From Euleptes europaea (lineage: Eukaryota > Chordata > Lepidosauria > Squamata > Sphaerodactylidae), in assembly GCF_029931775.1 (NCBI RefSeq), contig NC_079312.1, positions 132,665,872 to 132,729,871 of the forward strand: a stretch of 64,000 nt of DNA, in the 5' to 3' direction. This document shows, in pieces, positions 34,001 through 44,370 of this stretch. Position 1 is the first letter of the stretch; the number at the start of each line of letters is the position of its first letter. The translations under genes and the position numbers were made by a program. A model generated the notes under the pieces. It saw only the letters and a list, made by a program, of their open reading frames with translations. It made no database searches and was not told the DNA's origin.

Positions 34001-37000
34001 GACAAGATATATCTTTCTATAAACCTGAAAAACACCCCAAGTTTGAAAAATCTGAATTTTTTTAAAATTACATTAAGGGTTAAAAAATCCCAGAAGGAGA
34101 ATCTACAGCTTTAAGAAATGGAAGCCCTCAGTGACCACTGCTAGGCAACCAGTGAATTCTAGGCTTGGTTTGTCAGCAAAAGACAGGGGGAGGGGCAGGA
34201 CCTTTTCCAGGATTGTTTTGGCCTTTGAGGGAGGACTTATTGGGACCAGGCCTGGCAGCAACCAGAGAGTGACTTGATACCCCAGACTTGCATGGCTCAC
34301 CTAGGCCAGGCTGCTTGCTACTGTTCAACAGCAGCCACCCTATGAAAGCCAGTGTGGTGCAGCTGTTCAAGTTTCAGAGTAGAGTCTGGGAAACCAAGGT
34401 TCAAATGACCAGTCTGCCATGGAAGCTCACTAGGTGATGTTGGGTGAGTCACATACTTTTAGCCTAACCTACCTCATAGGGTTGTTGTGAGGATAAAAAG
34501 GAGAGGAAAATGATGTAACCTGCTTTGGTTCCTACTGTGGAAAAAGGTATAAATGAAGTAAATAAACAATACATATAGCTGAAAATAGGAGGCAGATAAA
34601 AGGTGGGTTGGTGAATGGCTGAGAAAATGAAGCAGGGAAAGGAGAGAGGATATGAGGACTGCCAAGAGGAGGGAAAGGGGAAATAGTGTGAGGAGGGGGA
34701 TACAGGGGAAAGTGATATGTCCCCCCCACAGGTTCTTGAGGGTTCCTTACTATGCAAAATAGGCTTGGCCCAGCAGCCAGCACCACATAACCGGGCTTTA
34801 GTTTTCCTAGGTAGATGTTGCTGGGGGCGGGAGGTGATGCCGAAGAGAGGCAAATAAAGGTAGGTTGGCTGGGGTGTGAAGGACAGAAGGAAGCAGGAAT
34901 AGAAGAGAGTTTATGGGGCATTTCAGGGAAAGGAATGAAGAAATAGTGGAGGAAGGGGAAATGATATCCCCCCACAAGCTGTTGCAGGTTCCCACTTCTG
35001 TATTCTAACAGCACAGTCGGCCAAATCTGAGCATACCTAAATCTGAAGATTGGCCCGTAAGTGGACAAGACGGATCTTTCTATGAATCTGAACAATGTCC
35101 CAAAAAAACAAAAACAAGAAACAAAAAACAAACATGGAGGGGTTGAAACCCCAAAATGATAAAAGGAGCACCGGTAACTTTAAGAAACAAATGCCCTCAG
35201 TGGCTGTTGCCAGGGAACCACAGCTTGGGTTCTGTCAGTAAAAGGCAGGATCTGTCCAGGGCTGTTTTGGCCTTTGAGGGAGGACTACTCAGAGAAGGAA
35301 CTACTCAGAGATTTGATCCCACATGACTTGCATGACTCACCTAAGTTTGGTTGCTTGCTAATGTTTGACACCAGTCACCCCACAAAAGCCAGTGTAGTGT
35401 ATTGGTTAGAGTTTCAGACTTGGACCTCAAATTCCCATTCTGTCCTGGAAGCTCACTAGTTGACCTTGGGACAGTTACACATTCTCACCCTAATTTACCT
35501 CACATGCAGGGCCAAGACTCACAATTAAAGCACACCTGGATGTTTCCTGTGGGCCGGCCAGCCCTCTGACAGAAGGGCTGAGCCTGACCCTCCCAAGTCC
35601 CATGTAAGGTGGTGCCCCGCCAACCTCAGATGAGGCAGGGCAGACAGAGCCTGGCCTGCAGGAGACAGTGCAAGAGGCGGGGTGGTGGCCGTGCCTGTCT
35701 CAGCCCACTTGAGGCGAAGCAGACACTGATGTCCCACCCGACCAAGCCCCACGCCAGGCAAAGTAGACAGTGGTGGTCAGCCAAGCTTTATGTGAGGCAG
35801 TGGGCATTGCCTTGGTTGGCCCAGCTGAAAGCTGTGTGAGGTGAGGGAGGCAGCATCTGGCCTGTATTAGACCCGCCTGAGTCAAGGAAAGCAGCACTTA
35901 GCCAGTTGTTTAGGCAGGCTACCTCTTCCTCCCCCCTTTGGGTGGGAGGGATAGGGTCAGACAGACTGCCTCTTCCTCTCGACCTCCCTCCTTTTGGGCA
36001 GAGTCAGGGCAGGTTGGGGGAAGGGCCCTTTCTCAGGATTTGTCACTCCCACTCTGACCCAGCTCATAGGGCTGTTCTGAGGATAAAATGTAGGAGAGAA
36101 GAATGAAGTAAGAGGCTTTGAATCCCCACTGTGGTGAAAGGTGAGCTATAAATGAAGTCAATAAATAATAAATATAGCTGAAGATGGAGAGGTACATGAA
36201 AGGTAGGTGGGAACCAGAAAAGATTGAGGATATAGAGGTTGCCAAGTCAAAGAATTTATAGTGTGCGGGTGATGAGACCGGGGAAAACAGGTGCTATTTA
36301 CAAGTCCTTACAAGTTCCCCACCATGCAACTGGGCCCACCCTGGCAACCACAACCATGAAAGTGGATCATCGTTTTCCCAGGTAAAGGATGCCAGGGGAA
36401 TAGAAAGGCAAAAAAATGAAGATAGGGAGAAGATAAAGGCTGGTGGATGAGAAAGGCAGGAGGCTTTCAAAGAAGGGAAATAGTGTGGGAGAGGGAAATT
36501 CATCCCCACAAGCTCTTGTTGATATTGTTATGCATATATTAACCAAGCCAACTATCCTCCCTCCAACCCATTTAGCCTCACTTTCAGGAAATAAAAAGCT
36601 GTCTACACTCCACAGCAGCCAACAGATCTCTTATATTTTATTAGCTAACGTTTGCCTTAATGCACTTAATCACGCCTCCTCTTGACTCAGCCCTGATTTC
36701 TGTACCTATTCTGTGACTTCCTGGTTGTTAGTCACTTTGCAGAGCTTGAGTGTTAGCATTACAGTGAGGTCAACAAAGCTGAAAAAGCACAGATATTCTG
36801 GCCAGTAAACAGATTACCCCCCCCATCTCGTTATCTTTCTTTAGTCCTCAAGCTAAGTCAGTGAAGTCTGAGAAATGTTTCCATGCGGAACGAAAGAAAT
36901 AACAGCCCTGATTCAGAGATGTACCTTTATTCAATAGGGAGCCAACGAGAGCAGGTTTGAAAGAAATGCCTAATTTGGAGGGAAGTTAGGGGAGCAGCTG

Positions 37001-37398
37001 GCAGGATAATTCCAGCCACGTTGGCAGATAAGATCAGTGAGGATCACAGCTGTTAGGCTCACCATTATTCGAGGGGCGGGGAGAAAAAGAAAGGACAGTA
37101 GTTTCAAAGACACCACTGGTTGGCAGAGATAAGAGAACCTAGCGAAAAACAGAAGCTCAGGCACCTACGGGGAGTGAATCTTTTCCATGCAATAACTGTC
37201 CCCAATAAATGCAGGATCGGGCGGGGGTGGCGGTGGAAACGAGGCCTCGACCCCTTTTCTCCCCCAGAAGGGAATTAGGCTGAAGGTCGCAGGTTAAGGG
37301 GCGGGTCAGGAGGGGCTACATCGGGGGCTCCTTCGTTCGCTCCCTCCCTCTTATCCAGTACCTAGAAGCCGTTCGAAAGTTCCTCCGCCTCGCCCCAT
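22045..37398 (-). CDS. HGS: HGS (Hrs), ESCRT-0 endosomal sorting protein
   Basis: HGS sorts ubiquitinated cargo on early endosomes as the ESCRT-0 partner of STAM. Twenty-one exons encode 764 aa (human 777): 37362-37398, 32592-32676, 31347-31422, 31052-31144, 29206-29329, 28448-28500, 27836-27904, 27555-27679, 27210-27288, 26953-27051, 26381-26476, 25954-25992, 25718-25861, 25169-25382, 24677-24849, 24386-24526, 23748-23925, 23478-23611, 23069-23194, 22762-22857, 22045-22158. All phases agree. Exons 1-5 give the VHS domain. Exons 6-8 give the FYVE finger (PDWVD, HHCRACGQIFC, RVCEPC). Exon 10 gives the ubiquitin-interacting motif (EEELQLAIALSQSE). Exon 13 carries the TSG101-binding PSAP. Exons 14-16 form the coiled coil, then a Pro/Gln-rich tail ends in the clathrin box LISFD. 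Odd points: exon 18 uses a GC donor, exon 10 the weak donor GTTTGT, and exon 9 has a duplicated donor. Confidence 0.97.
22305..22745 (-). repeat. CR1 LINE 3'-end fragment in HGS intron 20
   Basis: The plus strand shows the reversed CR1 tail (agggtcatctagtccaaccc, then cctgcacaatgcag) and continues to gaagcctgttccactgagg, as in other CR1 copies here (30385, 54607). It lies between HGS exons 20 and 21 in the same sense as the gene. Confidence 0.7.
23945..24085 (-). repeat. repeat tail in HGS intron 16
   Basis: A poly-T/A-rich start followed by ttttatcccgccctttccca and 'ctcagggcggctcacaata' is the common reversed 3' part of a squamate repeat. Only the tail is present. Confidence 0.5.
27148..27261 (-). 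repeat. 57-bp tandem duplication spanning the HGS exon 9 donor
   Basis: Two head-to-tail copies (27148-27204 and 27205-27261) differ at only a few positions. Each contains the end of exon 9 (LTSPLSQQSQ) and its GTAAG donor. The period is 57 bp, a whole number of codons. If the upstream donor is skipped the frame stays open through the second copy and adds 19 residues (VSTELRPESLTSPLSQQSQ) before the second donor at 27152. The annotated 764-aa protein uses the first donor, which matches the human length there. Either or both may be used. Confidence 0.85.
29067..29088. repeat. (AC)n microsatellite
   Basis: Eleven AC units in a row lie in HGS intron 5, about 110 bases before exon 5 is reached on the plus strand. 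Such tracts usually vary in length. Confidence 0.9.
30385..30530 (-). repeat. CR1 LINE 3' fragment in HGS intron 4
   Basis: 'gttggaagagaccatgagga', 'ccatgcaggatcccacaatc' and 'cagatggccatccaacctct' match the reversed CR1 tail also seen at 54640-54830. Confidence 0.65.
30690..30885 (-). repeat. 5S-derived SINE in HGS intron 4
   Basis: Read on the minus strand it carries the 5S-like head (agaagctaagcagg-type sequence, then cggtacttggaagggagacc) and the Sauria tail ending in a caagtcgcag-like block. It is the same family as 721-935, inserted close to the CR1 fragment. Confidence 0.75.
31858..32165 (-). repeat. tRNA-derived SINE, nearly full length, in HGS intron 2
   Basis: On the minus strand the head reads agccagcgtggtgtagtggt followed by a tRNA B-box region. 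The body has 'agctgggtgaccttgggcta' and the tail a 'gtcggcatataaaaacca' module. This is the most complete copy of the tRNA-type SINE in the window. Confidence 0.75.
34345..34570 (+). repeat. tRNA-derived SINE in tandem unit 1
   Basis: The head is gccagtgtggtgcagctgtt. Then come 'taacctacctcatagggttg' and the tail 'aggtataaatgaagtaaata'. Its partner in unit 2 is split by a later insertion. Confidence 0.7.
35388..36170 (+). repeat. tRNA-derived SINE in tandem unit 2, split by an insert
   Basis: The SINE head and middle occupy 35388-35505 and stop within the phrase corresponding to 'cctacctcatagggttgttg'. The phrase resumes at about 36061 ('agctcatagggctgttctga') and runs to the tail near 36170. 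Comparison with the intact partner at 34345 defines the break. Confidence 0.65.
35506..36060. repeat. GC-rich ~555-bp insert with degenerate internal repeats
   Basis: The segment is absent from the partner tandem unit. It contains several loose copies of a ~50-60 base phrase ending in forms of 'gaggcaaagtagacagtggt' and 'gtgaggcagtgggcattgcc', so it looks like a decayed minisatellite. No coding potential is supported and the family is unknown. Confidence 0.5.
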
Positions 37399-37628
37399 CG
37401 CGCTCCCCTTCTCAAAACCAGGCAGGGCCGACCGCAGTTTGCTGTTTCGTCTCGGACCTATTTCCGCAGCCTAGGCCCTACTTCCGGCTTCCGCTCGGAG
37501 GTGAGGCGGGTCCTCCGGTGCCGGCGACTGTCGATTGGCCGGCGTGTCATGCCAGTGGCCTGTCGTTCCTCCGTTCCGTTCTCATGGCTCATTGGTTTAA
37601 GCGTGGCGGGTGGGCGCGCGGGGTTGTT
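37399..37628. promoter_or_regulatory. bidirectional HGS/ARL16 promoter
   Basis: Only 230 bases separate the HGS ATG (minus) from the ARL16 ATG (plus). The stretch is CpG-rich and lacks a TATA box. It contains ETS-type cores in acttccggcttccgc (37480-37494) and a related tatttccgc (about 37459). The same head-to-head pair exists in human. Transcription start sites cannot be placed from sequence alone. Confidence 0.75.
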
Positions 37629-40600
37629 ATGGCAACGGCCTGCCGCGGCGGTTCCACCTTCCTGCTGCTGGGGGGTTCAGGCGCTGGAAAGACTCTGCTG
37701 GTCAAGCGGCTGCAGAATATCCCCGCGAAGGGGGGGGGAGAGTGGAGTGGGGAGAGGGAGAGGGGGGGAGAGGGGGGGAGAGGGGGGTGGGGGAGGGGAG
37801 AAGAGGGGGGAAGGGGGGGGAGGAAGAAGGGTCGTTTAGGCCAAGGCTCGCTTATCTGGTCTTCTGGGTGGCTGTGTGCGTTAAAAGGGGAAGGCTTTGA
37901 CTCTTGTGTCCCCACTTAATGCTTTTAATGGGGGGGGGGTCTTTTTACAACGAGTCTTTCCTTATCTGAGAAACAAGCTGGTTTATCGTGGCTTATGCTT
38001 GGAAGGACAGCAAGGCGGTTCATGGAGGGATGCGCCATCAGTGGCGACTGGCTGTGTGATGATTAAAGCGAACCTCCACATCCATTTGACAAAGGGAGCT
38101 TTGATCTCATGCCCCCCAAAATCGTGTTAATCTCTAAGGTCCTTTTGGATTCGAGTCCAGAGGCAGTTCACCTCTGAAGAGCAGTACTGGGAGACAAAAT
38201 GGGGGAGACCTTGGCCTCCGTGACTTGTTTGTTGTTGGCAGCTGTTTGGCCACTGTGTGAAAGAGGGTACTGGGTTAGATGAACCACTGGCCTGATCCAA
38301 CAGGACATCTCTTATGCTGTTATGTTTGTGCCGTAATATATTCTTGTTTGCAGTTCATTTTTGTCTGAAGAATCTGGCCAGGGCCTACCTTTGCTGACTA
38401 TTGACTCTAGTCATCCCTTTCCTGCCATTTTCCTTATCAAACTCTTTAACAGCTGAGCTCCAGGGATGGCGCCAAGGATCTTGGAGAGCCACCCCCCACA
38501 CTGCCTACGGTATGTTAGACTGAGTAGTTCTTTCTGGTGCAGGATGGCCACATTACTCAGATTAGTTGGTCTTTCTGAGTAGTTTATTGTTGAATCTAAA
38601 ACATGGCGTAAGAAACGTTGCTGCAGCCTGGGTAACTAACATTTTAGTCCCATAGAAATCAAACTGCATTGCTAGTCATTCCTGTGCTTGTGTGGATTAA
38701 GTTACTTCGGTGAGAGTTGCCTTTGTGATGGAGATCAGTTGTGCTGAGAGGTCCATGCCTATGTCTATATGCTATGATTACTGACTATTCCTTATTTTCC
38801 CCCTCTGGTCTAGTATATAGCGTGCATCGCCTAACATTTCAGTGAGTAGTCAGCCTGATTACAGTGTCCATTGCATATTGCAAAACCATTCCTTCCCTAA
38901 TTGCCTGTTTTTGAGAACTGATCAGTACAGGGATGTAATGTTATTCCCACTTTTTTCAGAGGCGATCCATACCCTTTATCAGATTTCAAGAAAAGTGCAT
39001 GCAGGTACAAATTGGGGAACTATACTTGGGGGAAGGAGTTTTAGTTAGGCGCCATTATGGTAGCCAGCTGGTCTGAAGGGGGGGAAGTCCTATTATTTTA
39101 ATAGAGGCTTAATGGGATGTTATTTGCCAGGTGATATTATTACCTCTGTCATAAAAAGGAGCCCGTGGCGCAGAGTGTTAAGCTGCAGTACTGCAGGTCA
39201 AGCTCTGCTCACGACCTGAGTTAGAACCCGGTCGGAAGTCGGTTTCAGGTAGCCGGCTCAAGGTTGACTCAGCCTTCCATCCTTCCGAGGTTGGTGAAAT
39301 GAGTTCCCAGCTTGCTGGGGGTAAAGGGAAGATGACTGGGGAAGGCACTGGCAAACCACCCCGCAAACAAAGTCTGCCTTGGCAACATCGGGATGTGACG
39401 TCACCCCATGGGTCAGGAATGACCCGGTGCTTGCACAGGGGACCTTTACCTTACCTTATGTCATAAAAAGCTTCAACTGCCTATTGCGGCATGGGTAACC
39501 TTTATTAAAGGCACAGGACATTTTTCTCCTGGCTAGTTGGCAACCCTAAATGGTGTTCATAAACCAGTACTGACTTCAGGATTTTGGGTCCCCCAAGCAA
39601 GAGACCATTAGCAAGTCTTCTTAATCATTAATGGGTTCTTGCACATGTACCCCAGAGCTCTCTGCACAAACGGCCCATGCAAACAAACTACATCAAATCT
39701 TCTGAAAAGTAGTCTAGGGTTGCCAACTTCCAGGTGGGGCCTGGAGGTCTCCTGGGATTACCATTTATCTGCAGACTACAGAGATCACTTCCCCTGCAGG
39801 AAATGGCAATTTCAGAGAGTAAACTATGGCATCACATCCATGCTGAGCTCCCCCACCTCTCCAAATGTCACCCTCCCCAAGAACCACCCCCAAATCTCCA
39901 AGAATTTCCCAAGCTGGAGCTGGCAACCCTAGTTGCTTACAGTGCAATCTTAAATACATGTTTCTGGGAGTAAGCCCCACTAAATAGACCTGTTTAGGAT
40001 GACACTGTTGGTTGCTCTCTGTGGTATAATTAAAGGACAACTGCAAAATTATCAGTATCAGTGTTGCCCATGAAATCTGTCACTTCCCCATCCTGCTTAT
40101 CTTTCAGCTGCCTATATTCTGCATTAATCCTGATTTATAACAAGGTTCAGATTTACTCATAGGTATATTTTGGAAGGATGTTTTAAAAATAGAGCAAATA
40201 CCAGTTTGCTACCCTAATTGTGAGTACAAAATGGGTTCTACCAAGCCTAATTAAGATCAAAGAGAAAGCTAAGACCTGTTATATGTTTATCTGAAAGTAT
40301 GTGCTGCATTTGTATGAATGTTTTGTCCAGCATCCTCAGGGTTCCATCTCTGTCCTGGAGATCATCATGGCAGAAAGTCCCACATTCAAACCCTGACATT
40401 TGAAAACATCTCAGATTACTGGTTGGGCAAGAATTCTGTGTGAGGCCTTGGATGCTTAATATCAGGCAGAGTAGTCAATACTGATCTAAATGCAGTAAGA
40501 GGCAGCTTCATATATACATAAGTAGATTTTTTGCACTTCTCCAGCTTGGTTGTAGGGAGGAGCTTACAGAGGGATTCTGCACACCTTTTGAGTCTTACCA

Positions 40601-41884
40601 CATCCTCAGCAGAAGCAATGGGCAGGGTTAGCACCACTCACTGTGCAATACTGTCTATTACAGCTTCAGCGGCACACTAGCTTAAAAGTCTGACCGGCTG
40701 TTGTCCCTCTGCAGGTGGGCACAAACCTTACTGATCTTGTGATAGGAAAGAGGATCACAGTTCGGGAACTGGGCGGATGCATGGGGCCCATATGGTCCAG
40801 CTACTACAGCGACTGTTGCTGTGTTTTGGTGAGTGCCTTGATTTATAGTTTGTGTGTAATTCAGACTGTCATAGGGCAGAGTAATCTTTTCCACTCCCAT
40901 CCCGGTGGCTGATTGGCCCTATGCTTGTAGCATTTAAGATAATGGTCCCATAACCACATTTAACTGTACATAGCTCTTATGTACTCAGAGAAAATGGTCA
41001 CAGTGTAAGTTGGCTGTTGATTATGCTTTCTTTTTGTCATGCTGACACGACAAAACTGCTATTTACAGTGATTCCACTTTTTTAAAAAACCTCTCAAGTG
41101 ACAATCTCAGGAAAATCTGGTCCAAGCAGTCTCTGCAGAGCTGCATTGCCATTTGAGGGGTGCCGTTCATTATCTACCTTTTCTGCCTTTTTTTTAATGT
41201 GAGAAAGTTCTGCAGCAAGCAGCTCCCTGTCCTTTCAGCTGCCTTTTCTCAATCTCTTCTACAGTATGTGATTGATGCTGCCAAGCCCACTCAGATTTCC
41301 TCTTCCTGCGTTCAGCTCCTGTCGCTCCTCTCTGCTGAAGAGCTAACATCAGTCCCTGTCCTCATCATTTTCAACAAGATGTAAGGACTTTTTAGTTTAC
41401 ATTTTCAGGCCAGAGGGATGAGGATGGAGCTAAGATTCAATGGGGAAAGAGTTTAAATTAATTTAATAGATTGCTTTAGCTGCAAATAATCTTGTGGGGG
41501 TGGGGGAGAGAACCTACAGCTAACAAGTTGGGAAATGGTCACCTTCAATGGATTTGCACTTTGGTCAGCAGAATCCAGGGGTGTTATTCCTGGAGGCAGA
41601 TGGGAGTGCACAATTCTTCAACAACAAAATAGTCTTGTGGCATCTTAAAGACTAATATGGCTTCCCTCTGGAATTTGCCCATCATTGTTTCCTTTCTTTA
41701 CCTTGGCTCTAGCGACCTACCCTGCTACATGTCCCTGGCGGAGATGAAGTCATTGTTCCGAATCCAGGACATTGTTTCCTGTGCAAAGCAGCCCATCACC
41801 ATCATGGAGACGAGTGCGCGTGATGGCACTGGCTTGCCTAAAGTGATGCAGTGGTTTCGTTCTGTCCTGCATGATTTCAGATGA
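37629..41884 (+). CDS. ARL16: ARL16, ARF-like small GTPase
   Basis: Five exons encode 182 aa: 37629-37716, 38451-38509, 40715-40828, 41265-41380 and 41713-41884. ARL16 is an atypical ARF-family GTPase; published work links it to RIG-I inhibition and to ciliary traffic. Seen here: the P-loop LLGGSGAGKTLLVKRLQ, the switch-region phrase VGTNLTD, the ARL16-specific RELGGCMGPIWSSYY where ordinary ARFs have WDxGG, the base-binding FNKIDLP, and the SAR motif after METSA. No myristoylation glycine is present, as in the family. Introns 2-4 are GT-AG. Intron 1 fits only as AT-AC: exon 1 ends CTGCAGA before ATATCC, and exon 2 starts after TTTAAC, restoring the human-like join KRLQ-K-LSSRDG. The ATG at 37629 is the first that gives a short leader before the P-loop. 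Confidence 0.93.
37724..37835. repeat. G/A-rich low-complexity tract in ARL16 intron 1
   Basis: Almost pure purine sequence of G runs and GGGGAGA units follows just after the ARL16 exon 1 border. Open frames running through it are low-complexity artefacts. The tract may be length-variable or mis-assembled. Confidence 0.85.
38220..38330 (+). repeat. LINE tail fragment in ARL16 intron 1
   Basis: 'tttggccactgtgtgaaaga', 'atgaaccactggcctgatcc' and 'aacaggacatctcttatgct' match the tail of the family at 1965-2460. Confidence 0.6.
39158..39465 (+). repeat. Sauria-type SINE in ARL16 intron 2
   Basis: It starts ggagcccgtggcgcagagtg, a tRNA-like head, and runs through 'tcaaggttgactcagccttc', 'actggggaaggcactggcaa' and 'gatgtgacgtcaccccatgg' to a pyrimidine-rich tail. 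It is close to full length and is a good reference for the reversed copy at 16320-16590. Confidence 0.8.
39715..39931 (+). mobile_element. non-autonomous hAT-type MITE (TAGGGTTGCCA family), copy 1
   Basis: The ends are tagggttgccaact and ctggcaaccta-like (ctggcaacccta), an inverted pair. The body carries the family phrase 'ggaggtctcctgggatta' and 'accacccccaaatctccaag'. No clear target duplication survives, so it is an older copy. Confidence 0.7.
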
Positions 41885-42218
41885 CCCTCTCGCCTCTGGT
41901 GCCTTGTATAGACCACAAACAGAGGAAAGAACCTGGACCACAGCATTAGCTTTGTATCAGTGAGAAGAAATTGCTGCTGTCCTGGACACTGATGTGGTTT
42001 GAACTTGAAAGTGAATGTTTCAGTATTTTAGTATATTGTGTTAAACTACTACAAGAATGCAGGCAGAGAATGCGTCTGTGGAATGGGAGGTAAAACCCAT
42101 GGAGTCACATCCATCTTTTATTGTCTTCATTTCTCAGAAGTCAAGTGACCCCATACTTAGTACCAGACTGAAATTCTTCTATGGTTTAGAATCTCTCTGC
42201 ATGATTCTTTACTCACAT

Positions 42219-42224
42219 AATAAA
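42219..42224 (+). terminator. ARL16 poly(A) signal AATAAA
   Basis: AATAAA lies 335 bases after the ARL16 stop codon in otherwise non-coding sequence, a plausible end for its 3' untranslated region. Confidence 0.6.
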
Positions 42225-43829
42225 TGCACAGTTGCTGAGATCTGTTTCACAGGATCACAAAGTTTTCTATTATAGGAGTACTTTGGGTGTGTTGCACCCT
42301 TTAAGGATTCAAGTGTGATACTATACTGCTTGACATATATGGTTCTTCAGCTATTAAGCCACCTGTTGGGATGAAATATGGTTGTATAAATGGTGGGGGA
42401 TCTCTATTGGATTTAATATCCCACGAGAGATGCTGGGTAAAACGTGTCATTTTGTGACTCAATTATTATTACTGGCTAAGAGTTTATGAGGTGGCATGGG
42501 AAGGAGAATTCTGGCTCTTACCCCAGAAACTGTCCTGCAACTGTCCTGCACACCATACCCATTACCATGCCCCTTGCTTTGTCTGCTACAGCAGCATTAG
42601 CCCCAGTGATGAATGGCAGGGCAAGAAAGTGGTGAGTTCTTCCATCCATACTCTCTCCTGCAGATTACCAGGAAGGTCATAACCATAAGCGGAGCAAGTG
42701 GTGGTTCTAGTCTGATTTTCTGGAATTAGCCCTGCCTCTACTTATTCACAATAGGCTGAAGTCATCAGGCCATGTGAATGAAATATGGAATCTATCACTC
42801 CCAAGCCCCCAGTTGGTGATGGTGCAGGAGGAGACAACAGGTGAATTAATGACCATTGTTACTGCTGCTGGTCAGGTCTGAGCTGAGTGGCCCCTGCAGT
42901 GCTGGTTTTGCCACAGGGGCCACTTATCGTGGCTCAAGGATGGATCGGGGGGGGGGGCGAGGAGGCAGCTCCCCTGGGCGGCAGGCAGAGGGGGGCGCCA
43001 ATGCTGTAGCCAGGTCAGAGGCTGTGGGTGCGGCTGCCCATCCCACTGCTGCGCTTGCCACCTGCACCCTGGTCTGAGCATGTGACGACGCCCAGTTCCT
43101 ACTGACTCATCGGCCCACATGACTTCTACAGCATCAGCATGACGAGGCTGGCCCACGCATGGCAGTGAGCTCGGCGAAGCAGCAGGGAGAAGTTGCGGCC
43201 TGGCGCAGCCCCCAGGCCCCTGCTTCCAATTTATGGCAACCCTATGAAATAATGACTTCCAAAATGTCCTGTTAACAGCCTTGCTCGGGTCTTGCAAACT
43301 GAGGGCTGTGGCTTCCTTTATCAAGTCAATCCCTCTCATGTTGGGTCTTCTTCCTGCTGCCTTCCACTTTTCCGAGCATTATTGTCTTTTCCAATGAGAA
43401 GTTATTTCAGAAGTAAACTTGTCTGCAGGTTTCACCAACTAGAGTTTTATCACAGATTTGCCATGGAGTCTGAGTGAGGAATGGGGGATAAGGGTAAGAT
43501 TAGGTGTGTTTATTCAGGCACCTTAATATGTGCCTTGGGCACCCCAGCCACAAACTACATTTTGGGCATTCTTGTGTGAGAACGAGGAAGGGCTTCATTG
43601 TTCAGGCCAGATCTGTGGAAGTCTTTTTTCTTTTAGCCTTCATACCTTCAGCAGAATGATGAGACATGAATACTTTTGCAGGATGGGACATATTTTCTCC
43701 ACACTATTCCTGGTTCATCTAACCAATATCTAAGCTGTAGGAGTGAAATTGTTTTTCTATTATCTTTGTGCAAAAACTGGGGTTGTTTGTTTTAATCACC
43801 AGCCTAGAGGTGGAACACCTTGTAATTCT

Positions 43830-44042
43830 TTATCAATATAGTACTTTTAAAACACTTCCCTTCCTCCAAGGAGCTCAGGGTTGCATCCTTCATTCTTCCC
43901 TTCTTCATTTTATCATGTGAGGTACGTTGGGCTGAGAATATGTGACTGGCTCAAGGTCACCCAGCAAGCTTCCTTGGCAGAGAAGGGATTTGAACCTGGG
44001 CCTTCCAGATCCAAGTCCAGTATTCTGCCGCTACACTAATCT
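43830..44042 (-). repeat. tRNA-derived SINE, reverse orientation
   Basis: 'gactggctcaaggtcaccca', 'gcaagcttccttggcagaga' and 'gggatttgaacctgggcc' are the reversed middle and head of the tRNA-type SINE family. Confidence 0.65.
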
Positions 44043-44094
44043 GGAAGACAATTAGGAAATGGAAAAAAGCTGAGTCAACATGCCATTTTTATTG

Positions 44095-44370
44095 ACATAA
44101 GAAGAGCCCTGCTGGATCAGACCAGTGGTCCATCTAGTCCAGCATCCTGTCTCACACAGTGGCCAAACATTTCCTCTGGAGGCCCAACAACAGGGCATAC
44201 AGGCTGAGGCCTTCCTATGATGTTGCCTCCTGGCACTGGGATTCAGAGGTTGACTCCCTCCTAACATGGAGGTTCCCTTTAGTTACCATGGCTAGTAGCC
44301 ACTGATAGACCTCTCCTCCCTGAATCTATCCAATCTCCTTTTAAAGTTGCCTGTGGTGTTTAACCACCCA
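44095..44370 (-). repeat. LINE 3' tail remnant, reverse orientation
   Basis: 'aagagccctgctggatcaga', 'ccagtggtccatctagtcca' and 'accatggctagtagccactg' are the reverse complement of the tail at 2240-2460. Confidence 0.65.

Larger units (their letters stand above)
33929..36540. repeat. old ~1.07-kb tandem duplication in HGS intron 1
   Basis: Blocks starting near 33929 recur from about 35003, an offset of ~1074 bases. Paired landmarks are 'ctttaagaaatggaagccct' / 'ctttaagaaacaaatgccct', 'tgttttggcctttgagggag' in both, and the SINE heads at 34345 and 35388. The trailing 'tatagctgaa' and 'gaaatagtgtg' blocks also recur. The copies have diverged widely. The second is interrupted by ~555 bases at 35506-36060. 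Confidence 0.75.

Noticed and set aside
34532-35131. 199-codon minus-strand frame in HGS intron 1
   Set aside because: It is low-complexity (Phe/Ser/Pro-rich), lies across the diverged tandem repeat, and its counterpart in the second unit is not open; no splice support.
37629-37919. Continuous frame through the G/A-rich tract after ARL16 exon 1
   Set aside because: The added Gly/Glu/Arg-rich residues have no counterpart in ARL16; the frame is open only because the tract lacks T-containing stops.
39715-39931. TA target duplication and Tc1/mariner assignment for the TAGGGTTGCCA MITEs
   Set aside because: The TA at each border can be part of the inverted repeat; copies 3 and 6 show 8-bp duplications outside it, which fits hAT instead.
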